Source: JBCCCJ01 sp039029315
Lineage (GTDB): Bacteria; Bacteroidota; Bacteroidia; J057
Direction of reading: 5' to 3'
Assembly: GCA_039029315.1 (NCBI GenBank)
Contig: JBCCGK010000046.1
Span: 19,656 to 83,655 of the forward strand
Length of the DNA: 64,000 bases
Shown here: one piece after another, positions 7,642 to 16,932 of the stretch
Layout of the letters: each line of letters begins with the position of its first letter
How positions within the stretch are numbered: the stretch's first letter is position 1
The notes under the pieces: model-generated
Database searches by the model: none
What the model was told of the DNA's origin: nothing
The model's input: the letters and a program-made list of their open reading frames with translations, nothing else
Translations under genes and position numbers: made by a program

Positions 7642-10104
7642 CTATTCCCGATACAGAGAATCTGCCGGATTGGCCAAAGCAGCTTTGTAGGACAGATAAC
7701 TGACTGTCAAGAAAGCAATTCCCATAGACAATAAGCCGGCAAGCAGATACACCTCCGCTCCAATTTGGGCATGATAGGCAAAGGATTCCAGCCAATAGCG
7801 GGTTGCCCACCAAGCCAGGATAGCTGCAAATGGAAAGGCAATCAAGACCAGCAACAAGAACTCCTTGGTAAGCAGACCGACAATGCTACTCGTCTCTGCC
7901 CCCAACACTTTCCGAATACTGATTTCTTTTCGCCTTTGCTCTGTGGTAAATGCAGACAAACCAAAGAGTCCCAGACAGGCAATAAGGATGGCAAGAAGGG
8001 TGAAAAATGAAATCAGGCTTCCCATTTCCTGATCCGATTTGTAAATATCAGCCAATTCCTGATCCAGGAACTCATAATTGAATTCTCGTTCAGGGGCAAA
8101 TCGATTCCATATAGCCGTCATATGCTGGAGAGTTGCTTCTCTGTCATCAGGCTGGATATGTGCAATGATATTCTGCCAATTCTGTGGCTGAATCCTCAGA
8201 AGCATCGGATGAATTTTTCGGTGGATTGGTTCAAAATGCATGTCTTTGAATACCCCCACTACTTGTGCTGTCTGGGCATCTACATTTTGGCCAATTTGTC
8301 CTTGAAGAAAAGTCATTCGAATATTCAATACATCATCCATGCTGGCATTTTCTGCCAACAAACCCATATCCTTGATCGCTCCTTCATTGATCAGGAGAGA
8401 CTGCGTGGAGTCCATCCCATAACTCTGGTCAAGCTGTCTGCCAGTGATGATGGTCAGCCCCATGGTTTCCACATAGTTGAAATCAACGGGCAGGCTGACG
8501 GGTTGGTGAATCTGGTCCTGCGGTTGTCCCTCAACATGCACCCTTCCTATTCCGCGAGGCTGTCCTGGAAGACTTCCTGTGGCAGTGGCATTGATGATTC
8601 CCGGATGCTGAATGAAGGCTTTCTTAATTCGCTCGACCGTCTGTATTTGTTGCTGAGGAGTCCCTTCCAATTGAAGCGGGACCACCACCTTGAGGTGTTT
8701 GTCAAAGCCCATATCCATGTTCTGGATATAGGATAGCTGCTTGAATAAAATCCCGGTTCCTATCATTAAGGCTGTAGACACTCCAAATTGGAAGATCACA
8801 AGGACTTTGCGAAACATACTTCCCCTTACTCCCATTTTTAGACGACCTCTCAATACCTGTAAGGGTTCGAATCTCGAGAGAACCAGAGCTGGATAACTCC
8901 CTGCTACCAATCCAGCAAAAACTGTAATACCCAGCAGGACGATCCAGAAAAATGGATCCGAACCATAGTTAAATAGAATGCTTAAATCCGTAAGCTTTGT
9001 CAATACCCCGCGCATAACTTCTGCAAAAATCCATGCAAGGAACATCGCAATCAAGGCAATGACGACTGATTCTGTCATGAACTGCCGGATCAATTCCAGG
9101 CGATCAGCCCCAACGACCTTGCGCATGCCTACTTCTTTGCTTCGATTTCCAGCAAGCGCCGTTGTCAGGTTGACATAATTGATACAGGCAATCAGCAGGG
9201 TAAGCACAGCCACGAACAAGAAGATATACACAAACAATTGATTGCCATTTTGCTCAAGTTCTCCTATCAACCGAGAGGTCAGGTGAATATCTGTAAGCGG
9301 TTGAAGAAACAATCCCTTGACGAACTCTTTGCCTTGTTCAGGAACCTGGCTAACGTATAGCTGATTGAGTTGGCGTTGGATGGCTTCAGGGTCGGAGGTA
9401 CGTGTATAGGTATAAAAGGAGGTAAAAACCGGGGATTTGAAAAAAGGAATGTCTGGCCCCCCAAATGCTTGATGGAGGGTCAGCATGGAAACGAGGAAAT
9501 CGGGATGAAAATGAGAATGATAGGGATAGGCCTTGATGACACCTGTTACAGTAATATCGACTTCTCCGGGACCAATTTCGACGGTCAATACTTGATCCAG
9601 TGCTTCCTGATTGCCAAAATATTTTTGGGCGATCTCTTCGGTAATTACAACACTATTTGGTGCTTTCAAGGCTGTTTCAGGATTTCCTTTGACGAATTCC
9701 AGGTGAAAAACCTCCTGATAGGTGGAGTCGGTAAAGTAGAATCGCTCCTCTTCGAATTGTTCTGGTTTTTGTTTGACAATAAGATTTTGTCCCCCAAAAA
9801 TCCGAGTGACAGCTTTGACCTCCTCTACATCCTTGCTCAACAAATCTCCCCACAAATATCCGATCATGGGATAGTCTGTCTCCTGATCCTGTACACTGGC
9901 ATGGATGGCAACCCGATAAATGTCCTCTGCTTGAGGATGAAAGCGATCAAAACTGAGCTCACTGCGAACATGAATCAGAATGATCAAGCAACTCGCCATT
10001 CCGATAGCCAGGCCAATGAGATTCAGACCGGAATAAAATCGATATTTCCAGAGATTACGAAAAGCAACCTTGAAATAATGGAGGAGTAGAGATGAAGCCT
10101 GCAT
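7642..10104 (-). CDS. MacB/FtsX-type ABC transporter permease (two-module, about 820 aa)
   Basis: A long permease typical of Bacteroidota. The first TM segment (about residues 20-43, NLIGLAIGMASCLIILIHV) is followed by a MacB-type periplasmic domain, then a block of TM helices around ACINYVNLTTA, with RSKEVGMRKVVGA as the conserved cytoplasmic loop. A second periplasmic domain and a second TM set follow (LIACLGLFGLSAF with RRKEISIRKVLGA). The repeated KE(V/I)xxRKVxGA loop shows the duplicated FtsX module. No ATPase gene is adjacent. Related proteins act in lipoprotein or antimicrobial-peptide export or envelope signalling; the substrate is unknown here. The start at 10104 (MQASSLLLHYFKVAF) is the only ATG that suits the family N-terminus. 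It leaves 35 bp to the divergent oxidoreductase start. Confidence 0.88.
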   Translation of the reverse strand: MQASSLLLHYFKVAFRNLWKYRFYSGLNLIGLAIGMASCLIILIHVRSELSFDRFHPQAEDIYRVAIHASVQDQETDYPMIGYLWGDLLSKDVEEVKAVTRIFGGQNLIVKQKPEQFEEERFYFTDSTYQEVFHLEFVKGNPETALKAPNSVVITEEIAQKYFGNQEALDQVLTVEIGPGEVDITVTGVIKAYPYHSHFHPDFLVSMLTLHQAFGGPDIPFFKSPVFTSFYTYTRTSDPEAIQRQLNQLYVSQVPEQGKEFVKGLFLQPLTDIHLTSRLIGELEQNGNQLFVYIFLFVAVLTLLIACINYVNLTTALAGNRSKEVGMRKVVGADRLELIRQFMTESVVIALIAMFLAWIFAEVMRGVLTKLTDLSILFNYGSDPFFWIVLLGITVFAGLVAGSYPALVLSRFEPLQVLRGRLKMGVRGSMFRKVLVIFQFGVSTALMIGTGILFKQLSYIQNMDMGFDKHLKVVVPLQLEGTPQQQIQTVERIKKAFIQHPGIINATATGSLPGQPRGIGRVHVEGQPQDQIHQPVSLPVDFNYVETMGLTIITGRQLDQSYGMDSTQSLLINEGAIKDMGLLAENASMDDVLNIRMTFLQGQIGQNVDAQTAQVVGVFKDMHFEPIHRKIHPMLLRIQPQNWQNIIAHIQPDDREATLQHMTAIWNRFAPEREFNYEFLDQELADIYKSDQEMGSLISFFTLLAILIACLGLFGLSAFTTEQRRKEISIRKVLGAETSSIVGLLTKEFLLLVLIAFPFAAILAWWATRYWLESFAYHAQIGAEVYLLAGLLSMGIAFLTVSYLSYKAALANPADSLYRE

Positions 10105-10139
10105 TTGTGAAAGGTAAAAATTTTTTGGATGTTTTGGAC

Positions 10140-11102
10140 ATGAACATAGCATTCATCGGCGCTGGCGATATCTCTCTTCTTCATGCCAAAGGGATTGAAG
10201 CCTGCCCAGACGCACAATTAGTCGGTTTGTGGAATATCACATCAAGTCTGGCTGAAGAAAAAAGCAAGTTATACCAGTGCAGGATATATCCTTCCGCTGA
10301 AGCCTTGGTCTCTGACCCTGAGGTAGATGCTGTCTTTGTGTTGACAAATCTTGAGACGCATCACCGATATGTCTGTATGGCCTTAGAGGCTGGGAAGCAT
10401 GTCTTTGTAGAAAAACCTGTAGGTGTAACCTTTGCAGAAATCCGAGAGATGCAGGCCCTTGCCGACAAAGCAGGTGTGATGTGCATGCCCGGTCACAATT
10501 ACATTTATGAAGCTGGCATTCAACGTGCCAGAGAATTGATTGAGTCAGGGAAACTCGGCCAGTTGGTGTCCCTCTACATCATGTACAACATTCATCATCC
10601 AGAGGAAGTGGCAGCCAGATATCCGGGAGTCATTCGCCAGATTCTGACCCATCATGCCTACATCAGCCTCTATTTGGCGGGCAAACCACGTGAAGTCTCA
10701 GCCATGAAATCGGTCATTCATTATGAAGAAATCAGCCAGGAAGATATAGCGATGGTGACCTTCAAGATGGAAAATGGTGCATTGGTGCATTGGTGTGCCA
10801 GTTTTGCATCAGATGATCATGCTGGAGACCCTTGGACGATGATGGTTAAGATGATCGGAACCAAAGGAGCGACGAGGTATAGTTACAGAGATTGGGTGGA
10901 GAATACACCCGCTACCGTTCATTCCCAAACCTATTCTGCCTATCCATATACCATCGCCAATATTGATCGATATTTTGTAGAAGAATGCCTCGGAAAGGGC
11001 AAGCAACCCCTATCGACCCTGGAAGATGCTGCAGTCGCCCAGCAAATCATTGAAGCCATTGAACAATCCATAGAAGAAGGACGACATATCACCATTCATT
11101 GA
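10140..11102 (+). CDS. Gfo/Idh/MocA family NAD(P)-dependent oxidoreductase
   Basis: The 320-aa protein has the family's Rossmann N-terminus (AFIGAGDISLLHAKGI), the EKPVG catalytic-lysine motif (residues 91-95), and a C-terminal alpha/beta domain with GHNYIYEAG and LTHHAYISLYL. Members oxidise or reduce sugars, inositols and their derivatives with NAD(P). The start at 10140 (MNIAFIGAGD) fits the family better than the in-frame ATG at 10092, which would overlap the divergent permease. Its stop is two bases before the ATG of the next gene, so the two are almost certainly co-transcribed. The substrate cannot be read from the sequence. Confidence 0.88.
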   Translation: MNIAFIGAGDISLLHAKGIEACPDAQLVGLWNITSSLAEEKSKLYQCRIYPSAEALVSDPEVDAVFVLTNLETHHRYVCMALEAGKHVFVEKPVGVTFAEIREMQALADKAGVMCMPGHNYIYEAGIQRARELIESGKLGQLVSLYIMYNIHHPEEVAARYPGVIRQILTHHAYISLYLAGKPREVSAMKSVIHYEEISQEDIAMVTFKMENGALVHWCASFASDDHAGDPWTMMVKMIGTKGATRYSYRDWVENTPATVHSQTYSAYPYTIANIDRYFVEECLGKGKQPLSTLEDAAVAQQIIEAIEQSIEEGRHITIH

Positions 11103-11104
11103 TC

Positions 11105-12343
11105 ATGAAATTTCTGACTCGCCTCATGTTTATTGTCATGCTCGGAGGTCTATCTGTGCATGCTCAGTCTTCCTGGAAGATGCACACCATCGACAATAGT
11201 TCCAAAGGCGCTGATGGGGCCAAATTGACCGATGTAGATGGAGATGGGTTATTGGACATCCTGGTTGGCTGGGAACAAGGCCATCATACCCGCCTATACC
11301 ACCATCCCGGATTGGGACAGGCAATGCAGCCGTGGTCATATGTGGAAGTCCCTTCTCCCAATGTGGAAGACGCTCAGGCAGTGGATCTGAATGGAGACGG
11401 CTTCATGGATGTGGTGAGTTGCTCGGAGGGAGAACACATGAGAATCAGTTTTCATTTTTCTCCCGCCAATGAAACAGAGTATTGGCACTCAGACAAATGG
11501 AGATCGGTGGATGTGCCCTGTACTGTGGGGCGAAGCAGATGGATGTTTGTCAGACCGATGGACGTGGATGGAAAACATGGGATCGATCTCATTATTGGCT
11601 CCAAACATCCTAATGGAACCATCGGCTGGCTGGAATCTCCCAAACATCCAGAAGAGGTCGATGCCTGGGTTTATCATGAAATCAGCCCAGCGGGTTGGAT
11701 TATGTCAATCGAGGTGGTGGACATGGACGGCGATCAGCAGAGGGATGTCTTGATTTCTGATAGAAAAGGCTCGAATAAGGGACTTAAGTGGTTCAAGCAT
11801 CCAGGCCATTCTTCTGACCTGTTAGAACGTGCCTGGCCAGTTGTGCAGATCGGATTAGAAGACAAGGAACCAATGTTTTTGGATATATGGAAGCATCCTC
11901 GATTAGATACTGCCAGTGAAATGATTTGGGTCGCCACACACAAAAGCGGGTTTTATGGATTTCTGCCTGACGGCGACTTTGGGTATAGTTGGAAAGAATT
12001 CCATTTTGACTTCCCCAAACAAGCAGGAACAATCGGAAAATCCATCGCCATCGGATTGATGAATCATCCGACAAATCCTGCTTTTGTTACTACCTATGAA
12101 GGGGCTGGCCAATCTTCCTCCAGGCAATCCGGCGTGATGTTGACTACGGTAGAGCTTTCTGCTGACAATATTCGCATAGTCAAGCATAAGCGGATCAGTG
12201 ATGGGTCAGGCTCCAAGTTTGATTTTGCTCAACTCGTGGATATGGATGGAGATGGTGATCTGGATGTTCTGACTTGCGAAGAAGCCAATAATGCAACTGC
12301 GGGAGATGGATTGGGGGTAATCTGGTACGAGAATCCAGGTTAA
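11105..12343 (+). CDS. Secreted FG-GAP/VCBS-repeat beta-propeller protein
   Basis: The 412-aa protein begins with a signal peptide (MKFLTRLMFIVMLGGLSVHA). It carries several calcium-binding FG-GAP/VCBS loops: DVDGDGLLD, DLNGDGFMD, DMDGDQQRD and DMDGDGDLD, spaced through the chain as in an integrin-alpha-like beta-propeller. No T9SS sorting domain is seen at the C-terminus (ends VIWYENPG), unlike most exported proteins in this window, so it is probably periplasmic or exported by the general route. Related proteins occur beside sugar-oxidoreductases in Bacteroidota and Planctomycetes, but a catalytic role is unproven. The ATG at 11105 was preferred over a TTG two codons earlier. It is in an operon with the upstream Gfo/Idh gene. 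Confidence 0.85.
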   Translation: MKFLTRLMFIVMLGGLSVHAQSSWKMHTIDNSSKGADGAKLTDVDGDGLLDILVGWEQGHHTRLYHHPGLGQAMQPWSYVEVPSPNVEDAQAVDLNGDGFMDVVSCSEGEHMRISFHFSPANETEYWHSDKWRSVDVPCTVGRSRWMFVRPMDVDGKHGIDLIIGSKHPNGTIGWLESPKHPEEVDAWVYHEISPAGWIMSIEVVDMDGDQQRDVLISDRKGSNKGLKWFKHPGHSSDLLERAWPVVQIGLEDKEPMFLDIWKHPRLDTASEMIWVATHKSGFYGFLPDGDFGYSWKEFHFDFPKQAGTIGKSIAIGLMNHPTNPAFVTTYEGAGQSSSRQSGVMLTTVELSADNIRIVKHKRISDGSGSKFDFAQLVDMDGDGDLDVLTCEEANNATAGDGLGVIWYENPG

Positions 12344-12544
12344 GATGGACATCGGTAGGTGTTGAGGCTGTCTGGGAAGTCGCTTTTGCACCAATTGTGA
12401 ATCCTCCGCCTTTTGGGATGAACCATCCAGCTTTCTTGTTTCTGTGTTAGGTGATATGTAGGGCATGTCCAATTCTTTCGTATCTTCCTGCTTCTTGAAA
12501 GATACATGCAGAGAAGGATGTTGGGAGATTAAATAGCACTAGTT

Positions 12545-14617
12545 ATGCGACTTTCTGATCGGCTCAAGAAAGCCCGAAACCAATCATTTGCCGGAAGAGA
12601 AAAAGAAATTGAGTTATTCAAACAATTGGCTTTTTCTCCCTCAAATTACTTTCTCTTGTTTTTGCATGGTCCGGGTGGACAGGGCAAAACTGTTCTGCTG
12701 CGCAAATTCCGGGATATATGCAGCCAAAGAAAGCTTACTTATCTTCTGATGGATGGAAGAGAGCAGGAAGCCCATCCCAACAGTCTGTTAACTGCCCTTC
12801 GCGAAGTACTTGGGCTCTCGACAGGAGAAGATCCTTTTGAAGCACTCGAAAGAAGGCAAGATCGATTCATTTTGTTTTTTGACACCTTCGAGAAGTTTGG
12901 TCCGATTGAAATTTGGCTGCGAGAGGAATTTTTTCCCCAAATGCCAGAAAATGTATTCGTAGTTCTCTCCGGCCGAACCCCACCTGAGATTGCCTGGCGA
13001 ACAGATTCGGGCTGGAAAGAGGTGATGAAAATCCTTCCCTTGGAAACCTTTGGAGAGGAAGATTGCCAATCCTACCTGAACAAGCGAAACCTTCCCGCCG
13101 AGGTACATCAGGAAATCATCCGTTTTACTCATGGGCATCCACTCGCTTTGTCAGTGGTTGCAGATCTCTATCAGCAACAGCCAGAACAACAGCTACAACC
13201 AGAGGATTCGCCGGATTTGATTCGGGCGCTACTCGAACAATTCCTGGAACAGGTTCCCAGCTATGCGCATAAGTCTGCCCTGGAAATTTGTGCCCTTGTG
13301 CACTTGACGACAGAATCTCTCCTGGCTGAGGTGCTGGGGCCCGAAAAGGGAGCAGAACTCTTTGACTGGCTGCGCGGACTCTCCTTCATAGAAGCTGGCA
13401 AGATGGGCTTGTATCCACATGAACTCGCGCGAGAAGCCTTGACTGTTGACTTGAAGTGGCGCAATCCTGATTCCTATGCGGAACTCCACGAGAAATCCAG
13501 AAAATATTATTTAAAAAAACTGGAAAGTGTTAGTGGGGAGGCACAACGCATCTGGTTATTTGAATTGATTTACCTCCATCGGGCCAATCCTGTCATCCGA
13601 CCGTTCTTCACCTGGGAAGAAGGAAGTTCCTATTGGATGGACCATATGCGAGAAGAAGACATTCCAACGCTGAGGAAGATGGTTGCCCGACACGAAGGAG
13701 AGGCAAGTGCTCAACAGTTTGAGCAATGGGTGGATCATCCTTGTAGCGAAGTATGGGTCTGGCGGGAAGCCAAAGAAGCAGTGGCCTTTCTAATGAATAT
13801 TCAGGCAGAAACATTGGTCCATCAACCCCCGGATCACGATCCGGCAGTACGGCAACTCTTGAGTCATGCCAATCAATATTTTCACCTGAGAGAAGGAGAA
13901 CAACTGGTCCTGTTTCGGTATTGGATGGCAGAAGACACCCATCAGGCTGTCTCTGATTTGCAATCCAGTATATTTCTGGCTGTTGTGCAATATTATTTTC
14001 GGCCTGGACTCGCCATCAGCATGTTGTGCCTGATTCAACCAGAATTTTGGGCACAAGGACTCAATTATGCTGATCTGCATCACGTACAAGAGATTGACTT
14101 TCTTGTCAATGAGGTACCCTTTGGCTGGTATTATCACGATTGGCGAAAACGACCTCCATTGGCCTGGCTCGACTTGCTGGGGCAACGGGAAGTAGGAGGA
14201 AAAGTCGAAGAACAAGACCCGCTCACCACGCCCAAATTGGCAGTGGTACTGCTCAGTGAAGCTGAATTTGAGGAAGCAGTCCATCAAGCCTTGAAGCATT
14301 ATGGGAGCAATAAGGAGTTAAGCAACAATCTCTTGATTCGCTCTCGTTTTGTGATCAAGCATACAGGCGAAGAGGCAGATGAAGAGGCACGCATGGGCCA
14401 GCTCCAACAGCTGATAGATGAGGCAATGGTTGAGATCAATCAATCCTCAACTTTGGGTAAATATCACAGAGTATTATACAGAACCTTTATCAATCCAGTG
14501 GGAAGTCAGGAACGGACAGCGGATTTTCTCAATATGTCTTTTTCCACCTATAGACGATACTTGAAAGCTGGAGTATCGGAAGTGGCAAAGATTCTCTGGG
14601 AACAAGAAGTGGGCTAG
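12545..14617 (+). CDS. STAND-type ATPase with C-terminal helix-turn-helix
   Basis: This 690-aa protein has an NB-ARC/STAND-like NTPase: Walker A GPGGQGKT (42-49), Walker B FILFFD (108-113), a sensor-like VVLSGR ending at Arg144, and GHPLAL (197-202), the equivalent of the GLPLAL motif of NB-ARC proteins. A helical middle region follows. The C-terminal 40 residues (RTADFLNMSFSTYRRYLKAG) look like an HTH recognition segment, as in related AAA-type regulators in Cyanobacteria and Chloroflexi recalled from memory. No signal peptide or effector (CHAT, TIR, protease) domain is seen, so a cytoplasmic ATP-dependent regulator is the best reading. It stands alone. Its TAG stop lies in the terminal repeat of the downstream MITE-like element. 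Confidence 0.78.
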   Translation: MRLSDRLKKARNQSFAGREKEIELFKQLAFSPSNYFLLFLHGPGGQGKTVLLRKFRDICSQRKLTYLLMDGREQEAHPNSLLTALREVLGLSTGEDPFEALERRQDRFILFFDTFEKFGPIEIWLREEFFPQMPENVFVVLSGRTPPEIAWRTDSGWKEVMKILPLETFGEEDCQSYLNKRNLPAEVHQEIIRFTHGHPLALSVVADLYQQQPEQQLQPEDSPDLIRALLEQFLEQVPSYAHKSALEICALVHLTTESLLAEVLGPEKGAELFDWLRGLSFIEAGKMGLYPHELAREALTVDLKWRNPDSYAELHEKSRKYYLKKLESVSGEAQRIWLFELIYLHRANPVIRPFFTWEEGSSYWMDHMREEDIPTLRKMVARHEGEASAQQFEQWVDHPCSEVWVWREAKEAVAFLMNIQAETLVHQPPDHDPAVRQLLSHANQYFHLREGEQLVLFRYWMAEDTHQAVSDLQSSIFLAVVQYYFRPGLAISMLCLIQPEFWAQGLNYADLHHVQEIDFLVNEVPFGWYYHDWRKRPPLAWLDLLGQREVGGKVEEQDPLTTPKLAVVLLSEAEFEEAVHQALKHYGSNKELSNNLLIRSRFVIKHTGEEADEEARMGQLQQLIDEAMVEINQSSTLGKYHRVLYRTFINPVGSQERTADFLNMSFSTYRRYLKAGVSEVAKILWEQEVG

Positions 14618-14778
14618 TGGTTCAAGACTTAATTTTCTGATCATTAAGTCGTAGGATTTTTGTGCTCCGCCCATGCATTTTTGAGGAAGATAGCGTGCTA
14701 TCTGACGAAAAAATAAGGCAGGTGGAGTGCAAAAGGACCAGACTTGGATTGTCAAGAACTTATGGCTTGAACCACTAG
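14614..14778. mobile_element. MITE-like element with 13-bp perfect terminal inverted repeats
   Basis: CTAGTGGTTCAAG (14614-14626) is exactly repeated in inverse orientation as CTTGAACCACTAG (14766-14778). Inside, a second pair (GCTCCGCC near 14664 and GGTGGAGTGC at 14721-14730) and a central hairpin AGATAGC-gt-GCTATCT (14688-14703) make the whole 165 bp foldable. There is no coding capacity. The left end supplies the stop codon of the STAND gene. A non-autonomous transposon is the best reading; a large transcriptional terminator is the alternative. CTAG at each end may be part of the repeat or a target duplication. Confidence 0.6.
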
Positions 14779-14890
14779 TGTGTGAAATCTCTGTAAATTG
14801 TAGGAGGGATCATAAGTTCTTGGGAAGAAATGGCCTGTTTTTTGCCACAGTATTGCTTTTTTTAACGTAGATAAAATACATGAACGTATG

Positions 14891-14906
14891 TAGTATTGTC
14901 CTACTA
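14891..14906. promoter_or_regulatory. Inverted repeat TAGTA-N6-TACTA upstream of ppa
   Basis: A 5-bp perfect dyad with a 6-nt spacer, 21 bp before the ppa ATG. It could be an operator, but dyads this short are common by chance. Confidence 0.2.
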
Positions 14907-14927
14907 ATAATGAAGACAAAATAGGAT

Positions 14928-15665
14928 ATGGCAAAAAATTCACTCACCCGGATATGGGAACTGATTGGCCTTCGCTATAAATCTCACCCCTGGCATGGTG
15001 TAAGAATTGGAGAGGATGCACCAGAAGAAGTAACGGCTTTTATTGAGGTAGTACCCTCAGATACTGTCAAGTATGAAGTGGATAAACGTACGGGATATCT
15101 GAAGGTAGATCGTCCGCAAAAGTTTTCCAATATTGTTCCAGCCTTGTACGGATTCCTGCCCCAAACCTATTGCATGAATGAGGTCGCTGCTTACTGTATG
15201 GAACAAACCGGACGAAAAGGAATCATCGGTGATGGAGATCCACTCGATGTCTGCGTTCTCACAGAGCGGGATATCACGCATGGAGATATTCTGGTGCCTG
15301 CGATACCCATCGGAGGATTCAGGATGATCGATGGGGGAGAGGCAGATGACAAAATCATTGCCATCCTCAAAGGTGATGAAGTCTACGAACAATGGGAAGA
15401 CATAACGGATTGCCCCCCTTCCATCATTCGCCGATTGGAACACTATTTCCTTACTTATAAAGAGATGCCTGGCACAGAATCCCGCAGATGTGAAATCACC
15501 CATACATATGGTCGGGAGGAAGCATTGGAAGTGATTCGCAGAAGCATGCAAGACTATCGCACCAAATTTGGCAAGTTGGAGAACAAACTCTCCGTTGCAA
15601 CGCTGGAAATGATCAACTTTGGCCAGAGCTGGCAAGAGGCCTTGACAGATGAAGGTCAGTGGTAG
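14928..15665 (+). CDS. ppa: Inorganic pyrophosphatase (family I)
   Basis: The 245-aa soluble enzyme should hydrolyse pyrophosphate to phosphate and so pull biosynthetic reactions forward. The family signature GDGDPLDVCV lies at 101-110, with the metal-binding Asp102, Asp104 and Asp107. The second cluster, EADDKIIAI, is near residue 140, and KYEVDKRTG with DRPQKFSN supplies the substrate-binding lysines and arginine. It is longer than the E. coli enzyme (about 175 aa) because of N- and C-terminal extensions, as in other Bacteroidota. The ATG at 14928 gives MAKNSLTRIWEL. It is preceded by the MITE-like element and followed by an apparently unrelated LamG gene. Confidence 0.93.
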   Translation: MAKNSLTRIWELIGLRYKSHPWHGVRIGEDAPEEVTAFIEVVPSDTVKYEVDKRTGYLKVDRPQKFSNIVPALYGFLPQTYCMNEVAAYCMEQTGRKGIIGDGDPLDVCVLTERDITHGDILVPAIPIGGFRMIDGGEADDKIIAILKGDEVYEQWEDITDCPPSIIRRLEHYFLTYKEMPGTESRRCEITHTYGREEALEVIRRSMQDYRTKFGKLENKLSVATLEMINFGQSWQEALTDEGQW

Positions 15666-15860
15666 CAAGATCAAATGAACGGCATTGATTTGTCCCTTTT
15701 CTTCTATTCATATTTTGAGTTACTTGTGACAAAGTAAGGAGACGTAAGTGAGGTTGATTTGGGGAGAAGGAGTGAACATGGAATAGATTTTCCTTTTTTC
15801 CTCCCTTTCCCTGTGTCTAATTCAACTGATATCTGCTTCTGTACCAAAATGAATTGAGAT

Positions 15861-16850
15861 ATGAAAACTAGAAAACACAATGGATGTTTCGTCCTGATGG
15901 TCGGGATGATGATCTCGGCTTCCCTATTCTCCCAGATTCCAAGAGAAGGATTGATTGGGGAATATCACCTTGACAATGCAGATCTGAGCGACTCCAGCGG
16001 ATATCAACACCACATGAATTCCGATGGATTCTTTGTCGGAAAAACAAATGACCGATTTGGGCGAACAGATAAGGCCCTGTCCCTGGATGGCACCTATATC
16101 GGGATTCCAGACCCCTCGGTGTACAACTTTGCCGATTCTGCCAGCGGTATGTCTATTTCTCTGTGGATACATCCTATCAATCTATACCATGACTGGATTC
16201 CCCTTGTCACCAAATGGCCAGGTTTTGGGAGAGGGGGGTATTTTCTGGGAATCAATCCCGGAACTCATCAGATCCGATGGAACGTGAATTTGGGAAACAT
16301 AGGTCCCCCGATTGAGTCTCAAACGAAACCTTTCAATGGCGTATGGTATCATGTGGTTGCCACTTATGATGGAAGCGAAGCGAAATTATACGTGGATGGA
16401 GTGCTTGAGGCTCAGGCCACTTACAACAGCCCCCTAAGACCATCCAATTTTACCCCTTTTGCGATTGCTTTACAAGGAGATGGAAACTCTTTCAATACCT
16501 TCCTGGGAGATGTCGATGATGTATTGATTTATGATCGGGCTGTGAGCCAGGAAGAAGTGAACCAGCTAATGAATCAGTATGCGACCTCTAATGAGGTACT
16601 CATGAATCAGCTGACATCTTTTGACTTGTTGCCCAATCCAGCTACAGATCAGTTATCTATAGCATTTGATGCTGAGATCGGAAAGCTTCCGTCAGTTTCC
16701 TTATATGATCTACAAGGTCGGCTGCAACTTCACCAACAAGTGCTAAAGGATGAGCCAATCAGCCTGACAACTCTCCCTTCAGGAATGTATATGGTGGTCT
16801 TGACTGTAGAGGATCAATTATTGGGCTCCCGAAAATTGATCAAGCAATAG
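15861..16850 (+). CDS. LamG-like lectin-fold T9SS secreted protein
   Basis: The 329-aa protein has a signal peptide (ending near residue 25, SASLFSQ), one LamG/concanavalin-A-like domain (about 30-235) with GEYHLDNADLSDSSGYQHH, the jelly-roll strand MSISLWIHP, and WYHVVATYDGSEAKLYVDG, then a T9SS sorting domain starting near FDLLPNPATDQLSI and ending in RKLIKQ. LamG domains of this type bind glycans or calcium. With no catalytic domain present, it is probably a surface adhesin or carbohydrate binder. It converges with the CHAT gene on the minus strand, with an 82-bp gap. Confidence 0.85.
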   Translation: MKTRKHNGCFVLMVGMMISASLFSQIPREGLIGEYHLDNADLSDSSGYQHHMNSDGFFVGKTNDRFGRTDKALSLDGTYIGIPDPSVYNFADSASGMSISLWIHPINLYHDWIPLVTKWPGFGRGGYFLGINPGTHQIRWNVNLGNIGPPIESQTKPFNGVWYHVVATYDGSEAKLYVDGVLEAQATYNSPLRPSNFTPFAIALQGDGNSFNTFLGDVDDVLIYDRAVSQEEVNQLMNQYATSNEVLMNQLTSFDLLPNPATDQLSIAFDAEIGKLPSVSLYDLQGRLQLHQQVLKDEPISLTTLPSGMYMVVLTVEDQLLGSRKLIKQ

Positions 16851-16932
16851 GAACTTCGGATAGGACGATCTCTTAGGCAGGAGACATTATTTGATCAAAA
16901 AAGAACAGGAAGGGCTGGAGAAGGTCAAAACG

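Noticed and set aside
8863..8876. GGTTCGAATC-like T-loop of a tRNA
   Set aside because: It lies inside the permease coding sequence, and no acceptor or anticodon arm can be folded around it.
9370..10089. A 239-codon plus-strand frame
   Set aside because: It is antisense to the permease, whose conserved motifs explain the coding signal.
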